64,000 bases of DNA from TK10-74A sp965263065 (GCA_965263065.1 CBDHGH010000003.1:434001-498000); one strand, 5' to 3'; shown: positions 1-9,482, counted from the stretch's first letter. Numbers and translations: made by a program. The notes: generated by a model from the sequence alone, not told the origin.

Positions 1-264
1 GACCTTGCGGCCGTTGAGCCGCATGGTGCCCTCGACGCTGGCTTTGGGCAGGAACGCCTCGAGTTGGCCGGCCTCGTCGTAGGCGCCCGTGCCCATCAGG
101 CTGCGGAACTCCTGGAACGAGCCGGGGTCGGCGAGGCCGTCCATGCGTTCGCGCACGGTGAGCTTGCCACGTCGGCGCTGCCGGGCGATGCCCTCTGCGC
201 CCCCCATGCCGGCGGCCAACTCGTGTCGCCGCCGGATCTCTTCGACCTCGGGTTTCCAAGACAT
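1..264 (-). CDS. Acyl-CoA carboxylase carboxyltransferase subunit, N-terminal part
   Basis: Partial gene reading off the left edge: 88 codons from ATG at 264 with no stop. The start MSWKPEVEEIRRRHELA, followed by QRRRGKLTVRERMDGL and a GSFQEF segment, is typical of the biotin-dependent carboxyltransferase family (propionyl-/methylcrotonyl-CoA carboxylase beta subunits and methylmalonyl-CoA decarboxylase alpha). These move CO2 between carboxybiotin and an acyl-CoA. GGAGAA lies 5 nt before the ATG. Only the N-terminus is visible, so the acyl-CoA substrate cannot be assigned. Confidence 0.85.
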   Translation of the reverse strand, partial: MSWKPEVEEIRRRHELAAGMGGAEGIARQRRRGKLTVRERMDGLADPGSFQEFRSLMGTGAYDEAGQLEAFLPKASVEGTMRLNGRKV

Positions 265-420
265 CGCGTTCTCCTGCACCGTGGCTTCAGCAATGTGGCT
301 TCAGCAGCGAGGGCTCGGCCGCCGACGCACCGGCCGGGGCGGCCCGGAATGTTCCAACTGCCGCATGAGGCTACCGCGTGCGGCGCTAGCGGACGATAGG
401 CTTCGCGGTAGGAGTGATCG

Positions 421-990
421 ATGGCCGGCCCCGGCACGGACAACGACTGGCAGCGCTATCTCAACTTCCGCTGCACCGGCTGCGGCAACTGCTGCCGTCG
501 CACGCACGTGCTCATCACCGAGGACGACGTGCGGCGCATCGAGCGCGGCGTGGGCCGCGCGGCGCCGGAGTTCGTGCGCTTCGTGCCGGAGCGCGACATC
601 GACATCGAGAAGCGCAGCCCCTGGTGGATCCGCTTCACGGGCAGACGCGCGGCGATGGCGCTGCGGCATCGGCCGGGCGGGGCGTGCGTCTTCCTGGACG
701 ATGCGAATCGCTGCACGATCTACGAGCATCGCCCGGTCACCTGTCGCGAGCACCCGTTCGAGCTCACCGTGTCGTCGGGCGGCACGCTGGAGTTCATCGC
801 GCTGAGCGACATCGTGGAGTGCCCCCACGACTGGGACGGCTGCGTCAGCCGGCGCGAACTGGTGGCGGTGTCGCGCTGGAACGAGAAGCAGTCCGACACG
901 TACCTGGACGACGTGCAGCGCTGGAACCGGCGTCGCCAGGGGCGCAAGACGCGCCCCGCCTTCCTGCGCTACTTGGGCTTCGACGTCTGA
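421..990 (+). CDS. YkgJ-family cysteine-cluster protein
   Basis: This is a 189-aa soluble protein with the YkgJ pattern. Cys18, Cys21, Cys24 and Cys25 lie in CTGCGNCC, and further cysteines at about 89, 98 and 108 fall in the GACVF...RCTIY...TCREHPF segment. The family is thought to bind zinc or an Fe-S cluster through these cysteines, but its biochemical role is unknown. AGGAG sits 6 nt before the ATG. It is divergent from the carboxyltransferase and separated from the next gene by a long noncoding interval. The family call is secure and the function is not. Confidence 0.85.
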   Translation: MAGPGTDNDWQRYLNFRCTGCGNCCRRTHVLITEDDVRRIERGVGRAAPEFVRFVPERDIDIEKRSPWWIRFTGRRAAMALRHRPGGACVFLDDANRCTIYEHRPVTCREHPFELTVSSGGTLEFIALSDIVECPHDWDGCVSRRELVAVSRWNEKQSDTYLDDVQRWNRRRQGRKTRPAFLRYLGFDV

Positions 991-1774
991 GCCGTCGCCA
1001 CGCGACGTGCCCCGGCGGTCCTGCACCGCCTGTCCCCCGCCCCTGCACATCGGCATGGCCGATTATCCACCACGAATCGATCTCCGGCCGTCGACAGAAG
1101 ATCGAGATCGGCGTCCGGGATCGTGCTGTGGCGGGTATCGTCGCTGAGGTCTGCTGGACGGGGCAGCGCCGGGCGCAGGCTCGCATTATCTCCCAAATGC
1201 CCGTGCGGACAGCGTTATCTCGGATTGGCCATGCTGATACGTTGTTCATGGCTTCGGGGAGGGCGCAAGCCCGCACCGAAGTCCCGAGGGGCAAGCGGCC
1301 CAGGACGCGGATGTGGCATACATCCGTTCGGGACGCGGAGCAGAGTTCGGGGATGTCGGCTGCAGCCGAGATAGCACCCCCGACCAGCGACCGCAGACCG
1401 GCCGTTCCAGCGCTCGGGGTCCGTGAGGACCGAAGCGGCTGGGAGTCGTCTGGGACCTTGAGGGGCGGGACGGAGACCCGCCACTGTGCCGCCTATCCGG
1501 CGCCCCGGCCATCGGCCCTCCGTTTCGATGGGGATGAATGTCGATCCCTGGCGAAACGCAGGGACGCCCGGCACTCCGGTCACAGCCCGGTGGGCGCCTG
1601 CGGACTTCGGCCGAACGTCCATAGGCAACCGCCGGGCTGCTGTCGTTAAGGCAGCACGCTGCGTGGGGATTCGTGGCCCCGCCGATTGCCGCCCTCCGGC
1701 GGTAGTGTTACGGTTTCGCCGTTCGTGCGACCGCGCGCCGCCACGGGGCGTCGCTGTTCCGGGAGAGGGCCCGA
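991..1774. other. 784-base noncoding interval, possible structured RNA
   Basis: I see no credible protein here; the open frames have no family resemblance. The part from 1281 to 1482 can form several hairpins in series. GGATGT/ACATCC (1309-1325) is enclosed by GTCCCGA/TCGGGAC (1281-1334). TCGGCTGCAGCCGA (1356-1369) is enclosed by CGGGG/CCCCG. A GTGA tetraloop hairpin lies at 1418-1431 and GGCGGG/CCCGCC at 1464-1482. I do not recognise RNase P RNA, tmRNA, SRP RNA or a known riboswitch, and GC-rich DNA forms hairpins by chance. Confidence 0.35.
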
Positions 1775-1975
1775 GTGCTGCAGGTAACGCGCAAGGACGG
1801 TGAGGACGGCGAAGGCCTCCTGCGCCGCTTCAACAAACTGGTTCAGCGCGATGGTGTCCTGCAGGAGGCGCGCCGGCGCCGGCACTTCATCTCCAACCGC
1901 GAGAAGCAGCGCCAGGCGGAACGACGCGCCGCGCGCCGCCGGCGGCGCTCCGCGATCAAGGCTCGGCCCCGCTAG
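1775..1975 (+). CDS. rpsU: 30S ribosomal protein S21
   Basis: This 66-aa, very basic protein starts at GTG behind GGGAGAGGG. Its middle, LLRRFNKLVQRDGVLQEARR, is the bS21 core, followed by an arginine/lysine-rich C-terminal helix (RQAERRAARRRRR). bS21 is a late-assembling 30S subunit protein near the anti-Shine-Dalgarno region, with a role in translation initiation. It stands alone here, without dnaG or rpoD beside it. bS21 is missing from most Actinobacteria, which helps to place the organism elsewhere. Confidence 0.9.
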   Translation: MLQVTRKDGEDGEGLLRRFNKLVQRDGVLQEARRRRHFISNREKQRQAERRAARRRRRSAIKARPR

Positions 1976-2014
1976 CGACCCCTCGCCCCCCTGCCGACGA
2001 CCCGTCACCCGGGC

Positions 2015-2965
2015 TCAGCCCAGCCGGGACTCCGGCGTGGGCCCAAACAGCACGCGCAGTCCCGCGTCCGCCACGAGGCAGGCGGCGTCGAAGTGGGCGA
2101 AGCTGGCGGGGTCGAGGCCCCGCAGCGCGATCGAGGCCGTCTCTTCCTGGATGGCGCGGAAGATGCCGACGTAGGTGATGATCCGGACGCTCGCGGGGGA
2201 CCGCTCGAGGGCGGCGATCGCCGTCCGCGTGCCGGCGCGCAGCGCCTTGCGCACCGGGCCGCCCTGCTCCGGCGTGGCGGCCGGCGCGGCCGCGACGACG
2301 CGCGCGCCGGAGAGTCCCGGCAGGCGCTGGAGCGCCCAGGTGTCGTCGGCGGGGGCGGTGGTCGCCGTGCCCGCGGTGCGGATGCCGTTGGCGATCAGCA
2401 CCAGGAAGTCGACGAGCTGCGTGACCTTGCCGGGGTCGTCCGGCAGCCGATGCAGGGCCGTGCTGTCGAGCTGGAACTGGCCGAAGACCTGGTTGGTGAA
2501 GCGCGCCCAGTGGGGTGAGAGCCCCCCCTGCACGCTGAGGTAGGAGCCCTCGTCGCCGGTCTTGCGCAGCCCCAGCGTGACCGGGAAGCCCACCTCGCCG
2601 CGGTCCCCCGGCGCCAGGGCGGCGGCGGCATCGCGGATGCGCTGGAGGGTCGCCTGGTCGCCGGCGTCCGGGAGGGGCGCGCCGGGCGGCGTCCAGAGCA
2701 CCAGCCCGTCTCGGCCTGCGGGGGCGTCCGCCGATAGCGCCCGGGCGAGAGCGGCGCCGCGGGCGTCGGTCTCTGCGTCCGGGGTGAACAGCGGGACGAC
2801 CGCGACGGTCGCGTCGCGCTCGCCCGCGAGGGTCAGCCGGGCGAGGCCGATCCCTTCGCTCGACGATAGCTCCCGTAACTCTGCTTGCACGCCGCGCTCG
2901 CGGTGCAGCCAGTCCCGCGTCTGGGCGACCCCGACCTCCGCGAACGTGTCGATCGATTCCGGCAT
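2015..2965 (-). CDS. Hypothetical protein
   Basis: I do not recognise this 316-aa protein. It has no signal peptide, membrane segment or obvious catalytic motif. It looks alpha/beta with an Ala/Asp/Gly-rich composition, and its C-terminal 60 residues (from ITYVGIFRAIQEE to the end) look most structured. I chose ATG at 2965 (MPESIDTFAEVG); an in-frame ATG at 3013 would add 16 low-complexity residues. Neither start has a strong ribosome site. It is divergent from the AIR-synthase-like gene. Confidence 0.6.
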   Translation of the reverse strand: MPESIDTFAEVGVAQTRDWLHRERGVQAELRELSSSEGIGLARLTLAGERDATVAVVPLFTPDAETDARGAALARALSADAPAGRDGLVLWTPPGAPLPDAGDQATLQRIRDAAAALAPGDRGEVGFPVTLGLRKTGDEGSYLSVQGGLSPHWARFTNQVFGQFQLDSTALHRLPDDPGKVTQLVDFLVLIANGIRTAGTATTAPADDTWALQRLPGLSGARVVAAAPAATPEQGGPVRKALRAGTRTAIAALERSPASVRIITYVGIFRAIQEETASIALRGLDPASFAHFDAACLVADAGLRVLFGPTPESRLG

Positions 2966-3218
2966 CGCGTCCCGGTGTCCAGTTCCCGCCGCACCGCCGC
3001 CGGAGGGCGGCAATCAAGCACGAGCGGCGCGTGACGCCCGGAGCCTACCCACCCCTTAGCCCGCGGGCCACTCCCGGGCGGGATCGGCGGGCCATGCGAG
3101 GGTGATGCCGTGGACGTCCGCTTGCGGGCCGACGGTGGCGTGTGTCCAGGGCGCGCACGGCGCGGCGTAGGATGGTCGCGCTCCCGGTGGAGCACGACGG
3201 TCGATAGGGCGTGACGAC

Positions 3219-4259
3219 GTGCGCAGCGGCAAGCTGGACCCGGCGCTGTTGGAGGCGCTGCTCGCCAGTGGGCGGTCGGCCGACGGGCTGGCGCTGGGGC
3301 CGGGGGCGGGCCGGGACGCGGCCGCCATCCGTCTGTCCGACCGCTACCTCGTGCTGGCGGCGGACCCGATCACGTTCGCCGGCTCGACGGCTGCGCCAGA
3401 CTTGGCGCGGGCCGGTGCGGCGTCGGTGTACGTCAATGCGAACGACGTGGTCTGCCTGGGGGCCGACCCGCGCTGGTTCCTGGCCACGCTGCTGCTGCCG
3501 CCGGGCACCGACGCACCCGACGTCGAGGCGCTGTTCGCGGGGGTGCGGCGAGGATGCGCGGCGGTGGGCGCGACGCTGGCCGGGGGGCACACGGAGGTCA
3601 GCGCGGCGGTGTCGCGCGTGGTGCTGGCGGGCACGATGGTGGGGGAAGCGCCGCTTGATCGGCTGTACGCGCCGACGCGGATCGCCGCCGGAGACGCGCT
3701 CATCCAGATCGGTGCGGTGGCGATCGAGGGGACGGCGCTGCTGGCCGCGGAGGCCGCCGGGGCACTGCGCGCGGCCGGCGTCGGGGCGGCCGAGATCGAC
3801 GCGGCGGCCGCCCTGGCCGACGACCCGGGGATCAGCGTCGTGGGGATGGCGCGGTCAGCCTGGGGGGCGGCGGGCCTGCGGGCCCTGCACGACCCGACGG
3901 AGGGCGGCATCGCGACCGCCTGCTGGGAGATGGCGGCCGCAGCCGGGCTGGGCGTCGAGGTCGACGACGCGGCGCTGCTGGCGCACCCGCTGACCACCGT
4001 GGTCGCCGAGGCGCTGGCGATCGACTGGCGCGGGCTGCTGGCGTCGGGCTGTCTGCTGGCCGCCGTGGAGGCGGAACAGGCCGAGGCATTCGTGGCGCGA
4101 CTCCGTGCGGGGGGCCAGCCCGTGCGTCGCATCGGACGCTTCAGTGCGTCGCGAGTGCGCGCGGGCGAACCCGCTATACTCCGGTCGTCTGCGGGGCCCC
4201 GCGCACTCCCCCGATTCACGCGGGATGAAGCGCTGCGGGTCCTCGCCCCGGGGGGCTGA
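3219..4259 (+). CDS. AIR synthase-related (HypE/ThiL-like) protein
   Basis: This 346-aa protein has the two-domain PurM/HypE/ThiL/SelD fold. The N-terminal nucleotide-binding half has GPGAGRDAAAI, YVNANDVVCLGADP and the glycine-rich LAGGHTEVS. The C-terminal half has DPTEGGIATACWEMA. Family members bind ATP and phosphorylate small substrates or acyl groups. No hydrogenase maturation, thiamine or purine genes lie nearby, so HypE, ThiL or PurM cannot be chosen. It is preferably an uncharacterised ATP-dependent enzyme. The start is GTG at 3219. It leads a same-strand run with the MoxR-like ATPase and VWA protein, with a 117-nt gap to the next gene. Confidence 0.75.
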   Translation: MRSGKLDPALLEALLASGRSADGLALGPGAGRDAAAIRLSDRYLVLAADPITFAGSTAAPDLARAGAASVYVNANDVVCLGADPRWFLATLLLPPGTDAPDVEALFAGVRRGCAAVGATLAGGHTEVSAAVSRVVLAGTMVGEAPLDRLYAPTRIAAGDALIQIGAVAIEGTALLAAEAAGALRAAGVGAAEIDAAAALADDPGISVVGMARSAWGAAGLRALHDPTEGGIATACWEMAAAAGLGVEVDDAALLAHPLTTVVAEALAIDWRGLLASGCLLAAVEAEQAEAFVARLRAGGQPVRRIGRFSASRVRAGEPAILRSSAGPRALPRFTRDEALRVLAPGG

Positions 4260-4376
4260 TCGCCGGCCCGGGGCGTCCCCTCGCGTCGCGCTGGCGGGCC
4301 GCCAACGGCCGTGGGCGTGACATCGATGCGGTGCGAGCCAGGCGCGGATTCAGCCGCGCGCCGAAGGGATCCGCTT

Positions 4377-5792
4377 GTGGCCACTCCGACCGTCGGTCCA
4401 CCCCGTCCGCGCACCCTGGGCGCGCTGCGCGCCAGCGGCTACGAGCCGCGCCCGCTGCGCGTCGAGATGCGCGACAACCTGGTGGCGCGGCTGCGCGCCG
4501 GCGTGCAGCTCTTCCCAGGCATCCAGGGCTACGACGAGACCGTGCTGCCCGCGTTGCAGAACGCAATCCTGGCGGGACAGGACATGATCATGCTGGGCGA
4601 GCGCGGCCAGGCCAAGAGTCGCATCATCCGCGCGCTGGCGTCGCTGCTGGACGACTGGACGCCGGTGCTGGACGGTCCCGAGATCCCGGAGAACCCGTTC
4701 GCCCCCATCTCCGAGCAGGGACGACGCTTGATCGAGGAGCAGGGCGACGATGCGCCGATCCGCTGGATGGCGGCCGGGGAGCGCTACGGCGAGAAGCTGG
4801 CGACGCCCGACATCACCATCGCCGACCTGATTGGGGAGGTGGACCCGATCAAGGTGGCCGAGGGGCGCTACCTCTCCGACGCGCTGACGATTCACTTCGG
4901 GCTGGTGCCGCGTACCAATCGCGGCATCTTCTGCATCAACGAACTGCCGGACCTCGCGGAGCGCATCCAGGTGGGGCTGCTCAACATCATGGAGGAGCGG
5001 GACGTGCAGATCCGCGGCTTCCGCGTGCGACTGCCGCTCGACATCTTGATCGTCGCCAGCGCCAACCCCGAGGACTACACGAACCGCGGTCGCATCATCA
5101 CGCCGCTCAAGGACCGATACGGCGCCCAGATCCGCACGCACTACCCCGAGTCGGTCGAGACCGAGATCGCGATCATGCGCCAGGAGATCGCGCCGATCTC
5201 GGTGGCGGGCCTGCGCATCGATGTACCTGAATACATGGAGGAGGTCGTGGCGGAGGTCACGCGGCTGGCGCGCCGCAGCCCGGACGTCAGCCAGCGCTCG
5301 GGGGTGTCCGTGCGGACGTCGATCGCGGCGCTCGAAACCCTGATCGCGAATGCCACGCGGCGGGCGATCGCGCTGGAGGAGTCGCACGTCGTGCCGCGGG
5401 TCAGCGATCTGCCGCATGTGCTGCCCGCGATTCAGGGCAAGATCGAGATGGAGACGGTGGAGGACGGCAAGGACGTGCAGGTCCTGGAGAAGATGTTGCA
5501 GGGCGGCGTCGCCGCGGTCTTCAACCGCCGCTTCAACGTCGTCGACATGGAGGAGGTCGTGGGGGTGTTCAAGGCGGGCGTGTCGGTGGAAGTGGGCGAG
5601 GGCGTCCGCGCGGCCGACTACCCGGCCCTGCTGACGCAAGTCGAGGGCCTGCGCGAGTCGCTGCAGCCGCTGCAGGTGAGTGAGGACTCGGCCGATCTCG
5701 CGGCCGCCGTGGAGTTCGTGCTGGAGGGGTTGCACCTCAACAAGCGCCTCAACAAGGACCAGGTGGGCGCGCGCATCCAGTATCGCGGCTGA
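4377..5792 (+). CDS. MoxR/magnesium-chelatase-like AAA+ ATPase
   Basis: This 471-aa AAA+ ATPase of the MoxR/ChlI type has Walker A GERGQAKS at about residues 74-81, Walker B GIFCINEL at about 183-190, and sensor 1 VASANPEDYTNRG at about 226. The C-terminal helical domain contains SVRTSIAALETLIANA. MoxR ATPases act with VWA proteins as chaperones that remodel, or insert metals or cofactors into, client complexes. The VWA partner follows 40 nt downstream. GTG at 4377 has AAGGGA 7 nt upstream; an in-frame GTG at 4311 would add 22 low-complexity residues. The client is unknown. Confidence 0.9.
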   Translation: MATPTVGPPRPRTLGALRASGYEPRPLRVEMRDNLVARLRAGVQLFPGIQGYDETVLPALQNAILAGQDMIMLGERGQAKSRIIRALASLLDDWTPVLDGPEIPENPFAPISEQGRRLIEEQGDDAPIRWMAAGERYGEKLATPDITIADLIGEVDPIKVAEGRYLSDALTIHFGLVPRTNRGIFCINELPDLAERIQVGLLNIMEERDVQIRGFRVRLPLDILIVASANPEDYTNRGRIITPLKDRYGAQIRTHYPESVETEIAIMRQEIAPISVAGLRIDVPEYMEEVVAEVTRLARRSPDVSQRSGVSVRTSIAALETLIANATRRAIALEESHVVPRVSDLPHVLPAIQGKIEMETVEDGKDVQVLEKMLQGGVAAVFNRRFNVVDMEEVVGVFKAGVSVEVGEGVRAADYPALLTQVEGLRESLQPLQVSEDSADLAAAVEFVLEGLHLNKRLNKDQVGARIQYRG

Positions 5793-5832
5793 TCGGCGTC
5801 GCGCGCCGGTAGTCCGCCTAGGGGGAAGCGCC

Positions 5833-7980
5833 ATGGCGCTCCGCTATCGCTACAGCCAGTGGGACGGCAGCCAAGACGTCGCCGACCTCGACGCGGACGA
5901 CGTGCTGTCGGGCCTGACCGACGACCTGATGAACTTCGGCGACTTGCAGCACGCGTTGCGCAACCTGATGCAGCGCGGCATGCGCTCGCCCGAGGGGGCG
6001 CGCCGGCAAGGCCTGCGGGACTTGCTGCAGCGGCTGCGTCAGCAGCGCCGGCAGGCGCTGGATCGCTTCGACCTGGGGTCGGTGTTCGACGACATCCAGC
6101 GTCAGATCGACGAGATCGTCGACATGGAGCGCGACACGCTGGATGAGCGGCTGCCGGAGGCCGCCCCGCCGGCTCCGCCGCCCGCCGCGGACGGCGACGC
6201 TGCCCCGGGGGAGGCCGGCGACGAAGCCTCGCCGCAGGGTGCAGAGGGCGCAGAGGGGGCGCAGGCGCAGGCCGGGTTGCCCCCGGGCGGCGCGCCCGCC
6301 GGCCCGTCGGACCAGCAGGCCGAGTTCGGCGACATGCTGCGCGCGATCATCGAGCGCAAGCAGGGCCAACTGGACGACCTGCCCGACGACGCGCCCGGCC
6401 GCATGAAGGCGCTGCAGGGCTACGAGTTCATGAACCCGGAGGCGGCCCAGAAGTACCAGGAGCTGGTCGACTCGCTGCGCCAGCAGATGATGAACGCCTT
6501 CTTCAAGGACATGGCCCAGTCGATCCAGAACATGTCGCCGGAGGACATGGACCGCATGCAGGAGATGGTCCGCGACCTGAACGAGATGATGCAGCAGCGT
6601 CTCGCGGGCGAGGAGCCGGACTTCGACGCGTTCATGGACAAGTACGGCGACCTCTTCGGCGACGACCCGCCGCAGTCGCTCGCCGAGCTGCTACAGCAGA
6701 TGCAGCAGCAGGCGGCGGCGATGCAGAACCTGATGGATTCGCTGCCCGGCGGCATGCGCCAGCAGTTGCAGGACATGGTCTCGGACCGGCTGGGCGACCC
6801 CGGGTTGCAGCAGCAGCTGGCGCAACTGGGATCCAACCTCGAGGCGCTGATGCCCATGCGCGACCTGCGCAATCAGTATCCGTTCCGCGGCGGCGAGGAA
6901 CTGGACCTACAGGCGGCCATGCGCCTGATGGGCGAGATGCAGGACATGGACCAGATCGAGCGCCAGTTGGAGCGCACGCAATACGGCGGCGACCTGGACG
7001 ATATCGACGCCGACAAGCTGGAGGAGCTGCTCGGCGAGGAGGCGCGGGAGACGCTGGACCAACTGCGGCAGCTGCTGGAGATCCTGGAAGAGGCGGGCTA
7101 CATCCGCAAGAAGGGCAACTCCTGGGAGTTGACGCCGCGCGGCAACCGCAAGATCGGGGAGCGGGCGCTGGCCGAGATCTACGCCAATCTCAAGCAGCAG
7201 AACTTCGGCAAGCACAACGTGGCGGAGTTCGGTCGCTACGGGGAGCGCGCCGACGACAGCAAGCGCTACGAGTTCGGCGACCCGTTCCACCTGGACCTGC
7301 GGCAGACGCTGATGAACTCGATGCACCGCGAGGGGCCGCAGGTGCCCGTGTCGCTGGACCCGGGCGACTTCGAGGTCTATCGCTCCGAGACGCTGACCCA
7401 GACCGCGACGGTGCTGATGCTGGACCTCTCCTGGTCGATGGCGCTGCGGGGGTCGTTCCAGGCGGCGAAGAAGGTCGCGCTGGCGCTGAACAACTTGATC
7501 CGCATGAAGTACGCCCGCGACGACCTCTATCTGGTGGGATTCAGCGCCTACGCGCGGGAGCTCAAGACCGAGGACCTGCCGTACGCCCGCTGGGACGAGA
7601 CGGTGCTGGGCACGAACATGCACCACGCGCTGCTGATCGCCCAGCGGCTGCTGTCCAAGCACAAGGTGGGCACGCGCCAGATCATCATGATCTCCGATGG
7701 GGAGCCGACGGCCCACCTGCAGGACGGCGTCAGCCACTTCTCCTACCCGCCCAGCCAGATGACCATCCGGGAGACGCTCAAAGAGGTGCGAAACTGCACG
7801 AAGAAGGACATCGTGATCAACATCTTCATGCTGGATCGCAACTACTACCTCAAGGAGTTCGTCTCCCGCGTCGCGAAGATCAACCGTGGGCGGGTGTTCT
7901 ACACGACGCCGGACGAGCTGGGCGAGTACATCCTGGTCGACTTCGTCAGCAACAAGCGCAAGAACCTCTCCAGCGCCTGA
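5833..7980 (+). CDS. VWA-domain protein, partner of the MoxR-like ATPase
   Basis: This is a 715-aa soluble protein. Residues ~100-170 are a Pro/Ala-rich linker, and the centre is rich in Gln, Met and Asp (repeated QQM/QQL helices, probably coiled coil). The C-terminal VWA domain has the MIDAS motif DLSWS starting at Asp531 and a downstream ISDGEPT segment for metal binding. ATG at 5833 follows GGGGGAAG. Together with the upstream ATPase it forms a classical MoxR-VWA pair, predicted to dock clients through the metal site while the ATPase supplies force. The long Gln/Met-rich middle is unusual for the family. Confidence 0.9.
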   Translation: MALRYRYSQWDGSQDVADLDADDVLSGLTDDLMNFGDLQHALRNLMQRGMRSPEGARRQGLRDLLQRLRQQRRQALDRFDLGSVFDDIQRQIDEIVDMERDTLDERLPEAAPPAPPPAADGDAAPGEAGDEASPQGAEGAEGAQAQAGLPPGGAPAGPSDQQAEFGDMLRAIIERKQGQLDDLPDDAPGRMKALQGYEFMNPEAAQKYQELVDSLRQQMMNAFFKDMAQSIQNMSPEDMDRMQEMVRDLNEMMQQRLAGEEPDFDAFMDKYGDLFGDDPPQSLAELLQQMQQQAAAMQNLMDSLPGGMRQQLQDMVSDRLGDPGLQQQLAQLGSNLEALMPMRDLRNQYPFRGGEELDLQAAMRLMGEMQDMDQIERQLERTQYGGDLDDIDADKLEELLGEEARETLDQLRQLLEILEEAGYIRKKGNSWELTPRGNRKIGERALAEIYANLKQQNFGKHNVAEFGRYGERADDSKRYEFGDPFHLDLRQTLMNSMHREGPQVPVSLDPGDFEVYRSETLTQTATVLMLDLSWSMALRGSFQAAKKVALALNNLIRMKYARDDLYLVGFSAYARELKTEDLPYARWDETVLGTNMHHALLIAQRLLSKHKVGTRQIIMISDGEPTAHLQDGVSHFSYPPSQMTIRETLKEVRNCTKKDIVINIFMLDRNYYLKEFVSRVAKINRGRVFYTTPDELGEYILVDFVSNKRKNLSSA

Positions 7981-8098
7981 GCGGCCCGGCGGCCCCACGC
8001 CGCCGGCCGGGGTTGCCATCGCGCGGGTCGGCGCCGACCGCTATCCTCGCCACCCACATCTCGTGCCTACCAGAAGGGCCCACCAGAAAGGACGTTCC

Positions 8099-8891
8099 AT
8101 GCCCGGACGACTCGACGGCCGTGTCGCGATTGTGACCGGCGGCAACAGCGGTATCGGTGAGGCCACCGCCCATACGTTCGCCCGCGAGGGGGCCCGCGTG
8201 GTGCTGATGGCGCGACGCGAGGCCCAGGGCGTCGCGGTGCAGGATGCGATCCGGGCCGCGGGCGGCGATGCCACGTTCGTGCGCTGCGACGTCTCCGACA
8301 GCGCCTCCGTGACGGCAGCCGTGGCGCAGGCCGTCGACACCTACGGCGGGATCGACGTGCTCTTCAACAACGCGGGCTACGGATCCGGCGCGTCCTTCCC
8401 AGACGAGTCGGAGGAGAACTGGGCGGAGATCATCGGCGTCAACCTCACGGGCACGTTCCTGATGTCGCGGGCCGTCTGGCCGCACCTGGTCGCCCGCGGT
8501 GGCGGCGCCGTGGTCAACATGTCGTCGCTGGCAGCGACGCGCGGCTTCAGCCAGAGGCAGCAGGAGATGGGTCCGGGGACTGCCGCGGCGTCGTACTACG
8601 CGGCCAAGGCAGGCATCGATGCGTTCACCCGCTGGACCGCCGGCGCGGGGGGACGGCACAAGATCCGCGTCAACTGCGTGCGCCCCCGGGCAGGTCCTCA
8701 CACCCGGCGCGACCAACCCCGCGACCGGCGAGCACTGGTTCAAGGGCGGATTCGACGTCCACCAGATCCTGGAGGAGCCCGGCCTGCCCGAGGACGTCGC
8801 CAACGTCGTGCTGTTCCTCGCCTCCGACGAGGCCAAGTTCCTGACCGGCGAGATCATCAACGTCGACGGGGGCTGCGCCGTCAAGCTGTAG
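8099..8891 (+). pseudogene. Short-chain dehydrogenase/reductase, frameshifted
   Basis: This is a classical SDR. The NAD(P) motif TGGNSGIG lies near residue 14, then NNAG, the catalytic SSLA serine region and YYAAK (Tyr-x-x-x-Lys). The frame is lost after IRVNCVRP at the C-run 8683-8687. Removing one C restores RVNCVRPGQVLTPG and continues to the normal C-terminus (GEIINVDGGC), giving a usual length of about 263 aa. The gene is therefore complete except for a +1 shift in a homopolymer: either a sequencing or assembly error or a recent mutation. AAAGGA precedes the ATG. Confidence 0.85.
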
Positions 8892-8912
8892 GCGCGCCGC
8901 GCGCCCGGTGCG

Positions 8913-9482
8913 TCAGGGGTCGCGCGCCGGGAGATCCTCCTCGTCGGTCGCGCCCTGGACGCGCAGGGCGAGGAAGTCCTGCCAAGCGACGGAGAACTGC
9001 CGCAGGCCGCGCCGGTAGGCGTAGTCCTGGATCGCGACGTTGCCCAGGTACGAGGCGAGGTAGTACGAGCCCACGATCAGGAAGAGGATCGCGAAGACCT
9101 TGGTCCAGTCGGGCAGGACCACGATCAGCCCGGTCGACACGGCGGTCCCGAGCAGGATGCCCGCCCAGGCGGCGCTATGGACGTAGCGGCCCTCGCGCTT
9201 GCGCTTGGCGGTGTAGACCTGCGCGACGGTCCGGGAGATCTTGTCTCGGACCGGGACGTCGTCGGCCGACGTGTCGCAGGTGGGGCACACCCGGCGGCCC
9301 GAATCGAGCGGCGTGTAGCAGTAGCCGCAGAAGCGACCCAGATTGGGGGCGTTGCCGGCTCGCACCTCGGCGATCATCGCGTCGAGTGCTTCGCTGAAGG
9401 GCACGTCGCGCGTGGGCACGAACTTCCCGTCGACGATCGTCGGATCGGGTGGGGCCGTGGACGGTGACGGGGCCTGCGCCAT
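8913..9482 (-). CDS. Zinc-ribbon membrane protein of unknown function
   Basis: This 189-aa protein carries a zinc ribbon with Cys52, Cys55, Cys66 and Cys69 (CGYC...CPTC). A basic stretch (AKRKREGRY) and two hydrophobic segments, roughly WAGILLGTAVSTGLIVVLP and FAILFLIVGSYYLASYLG, suggest two membrane helices. Such domains often bind protein partners or nucleic acid at the membrane, but I do not recognise a family. ATG at 9482 (MAQAPSPS) begins a coherent protein, although no strong ribosome site is seen. It converges with the SDR, 21 nt away. Confidence 0.7.
   Translation of the reverse strand: MAQAPSPSTAPPDPTIVDGKFVPTRDVPFSEALDAMIAEVRAGNAPNLGRFCGYCYTPLDSGRRVCPTCDTSADDVPVRDKISRTVAQVYTAKRKREGRYVHSAAWAGILLGTAVSTGLIVVLPDWTKVFAILFLIVGSYYLASYLGNVAIQDYAYRRGLRQFSVAWQDFLALRVQGATDEEDLPARDP

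Noticed and set aside
1475..1490. CCGCCACTGTG resembling a cobalamin riboswitch core
   Set aside because: The B12 box and the other conserved blocks are absent, and the next gene is rpsU, not a cobalamin gene.
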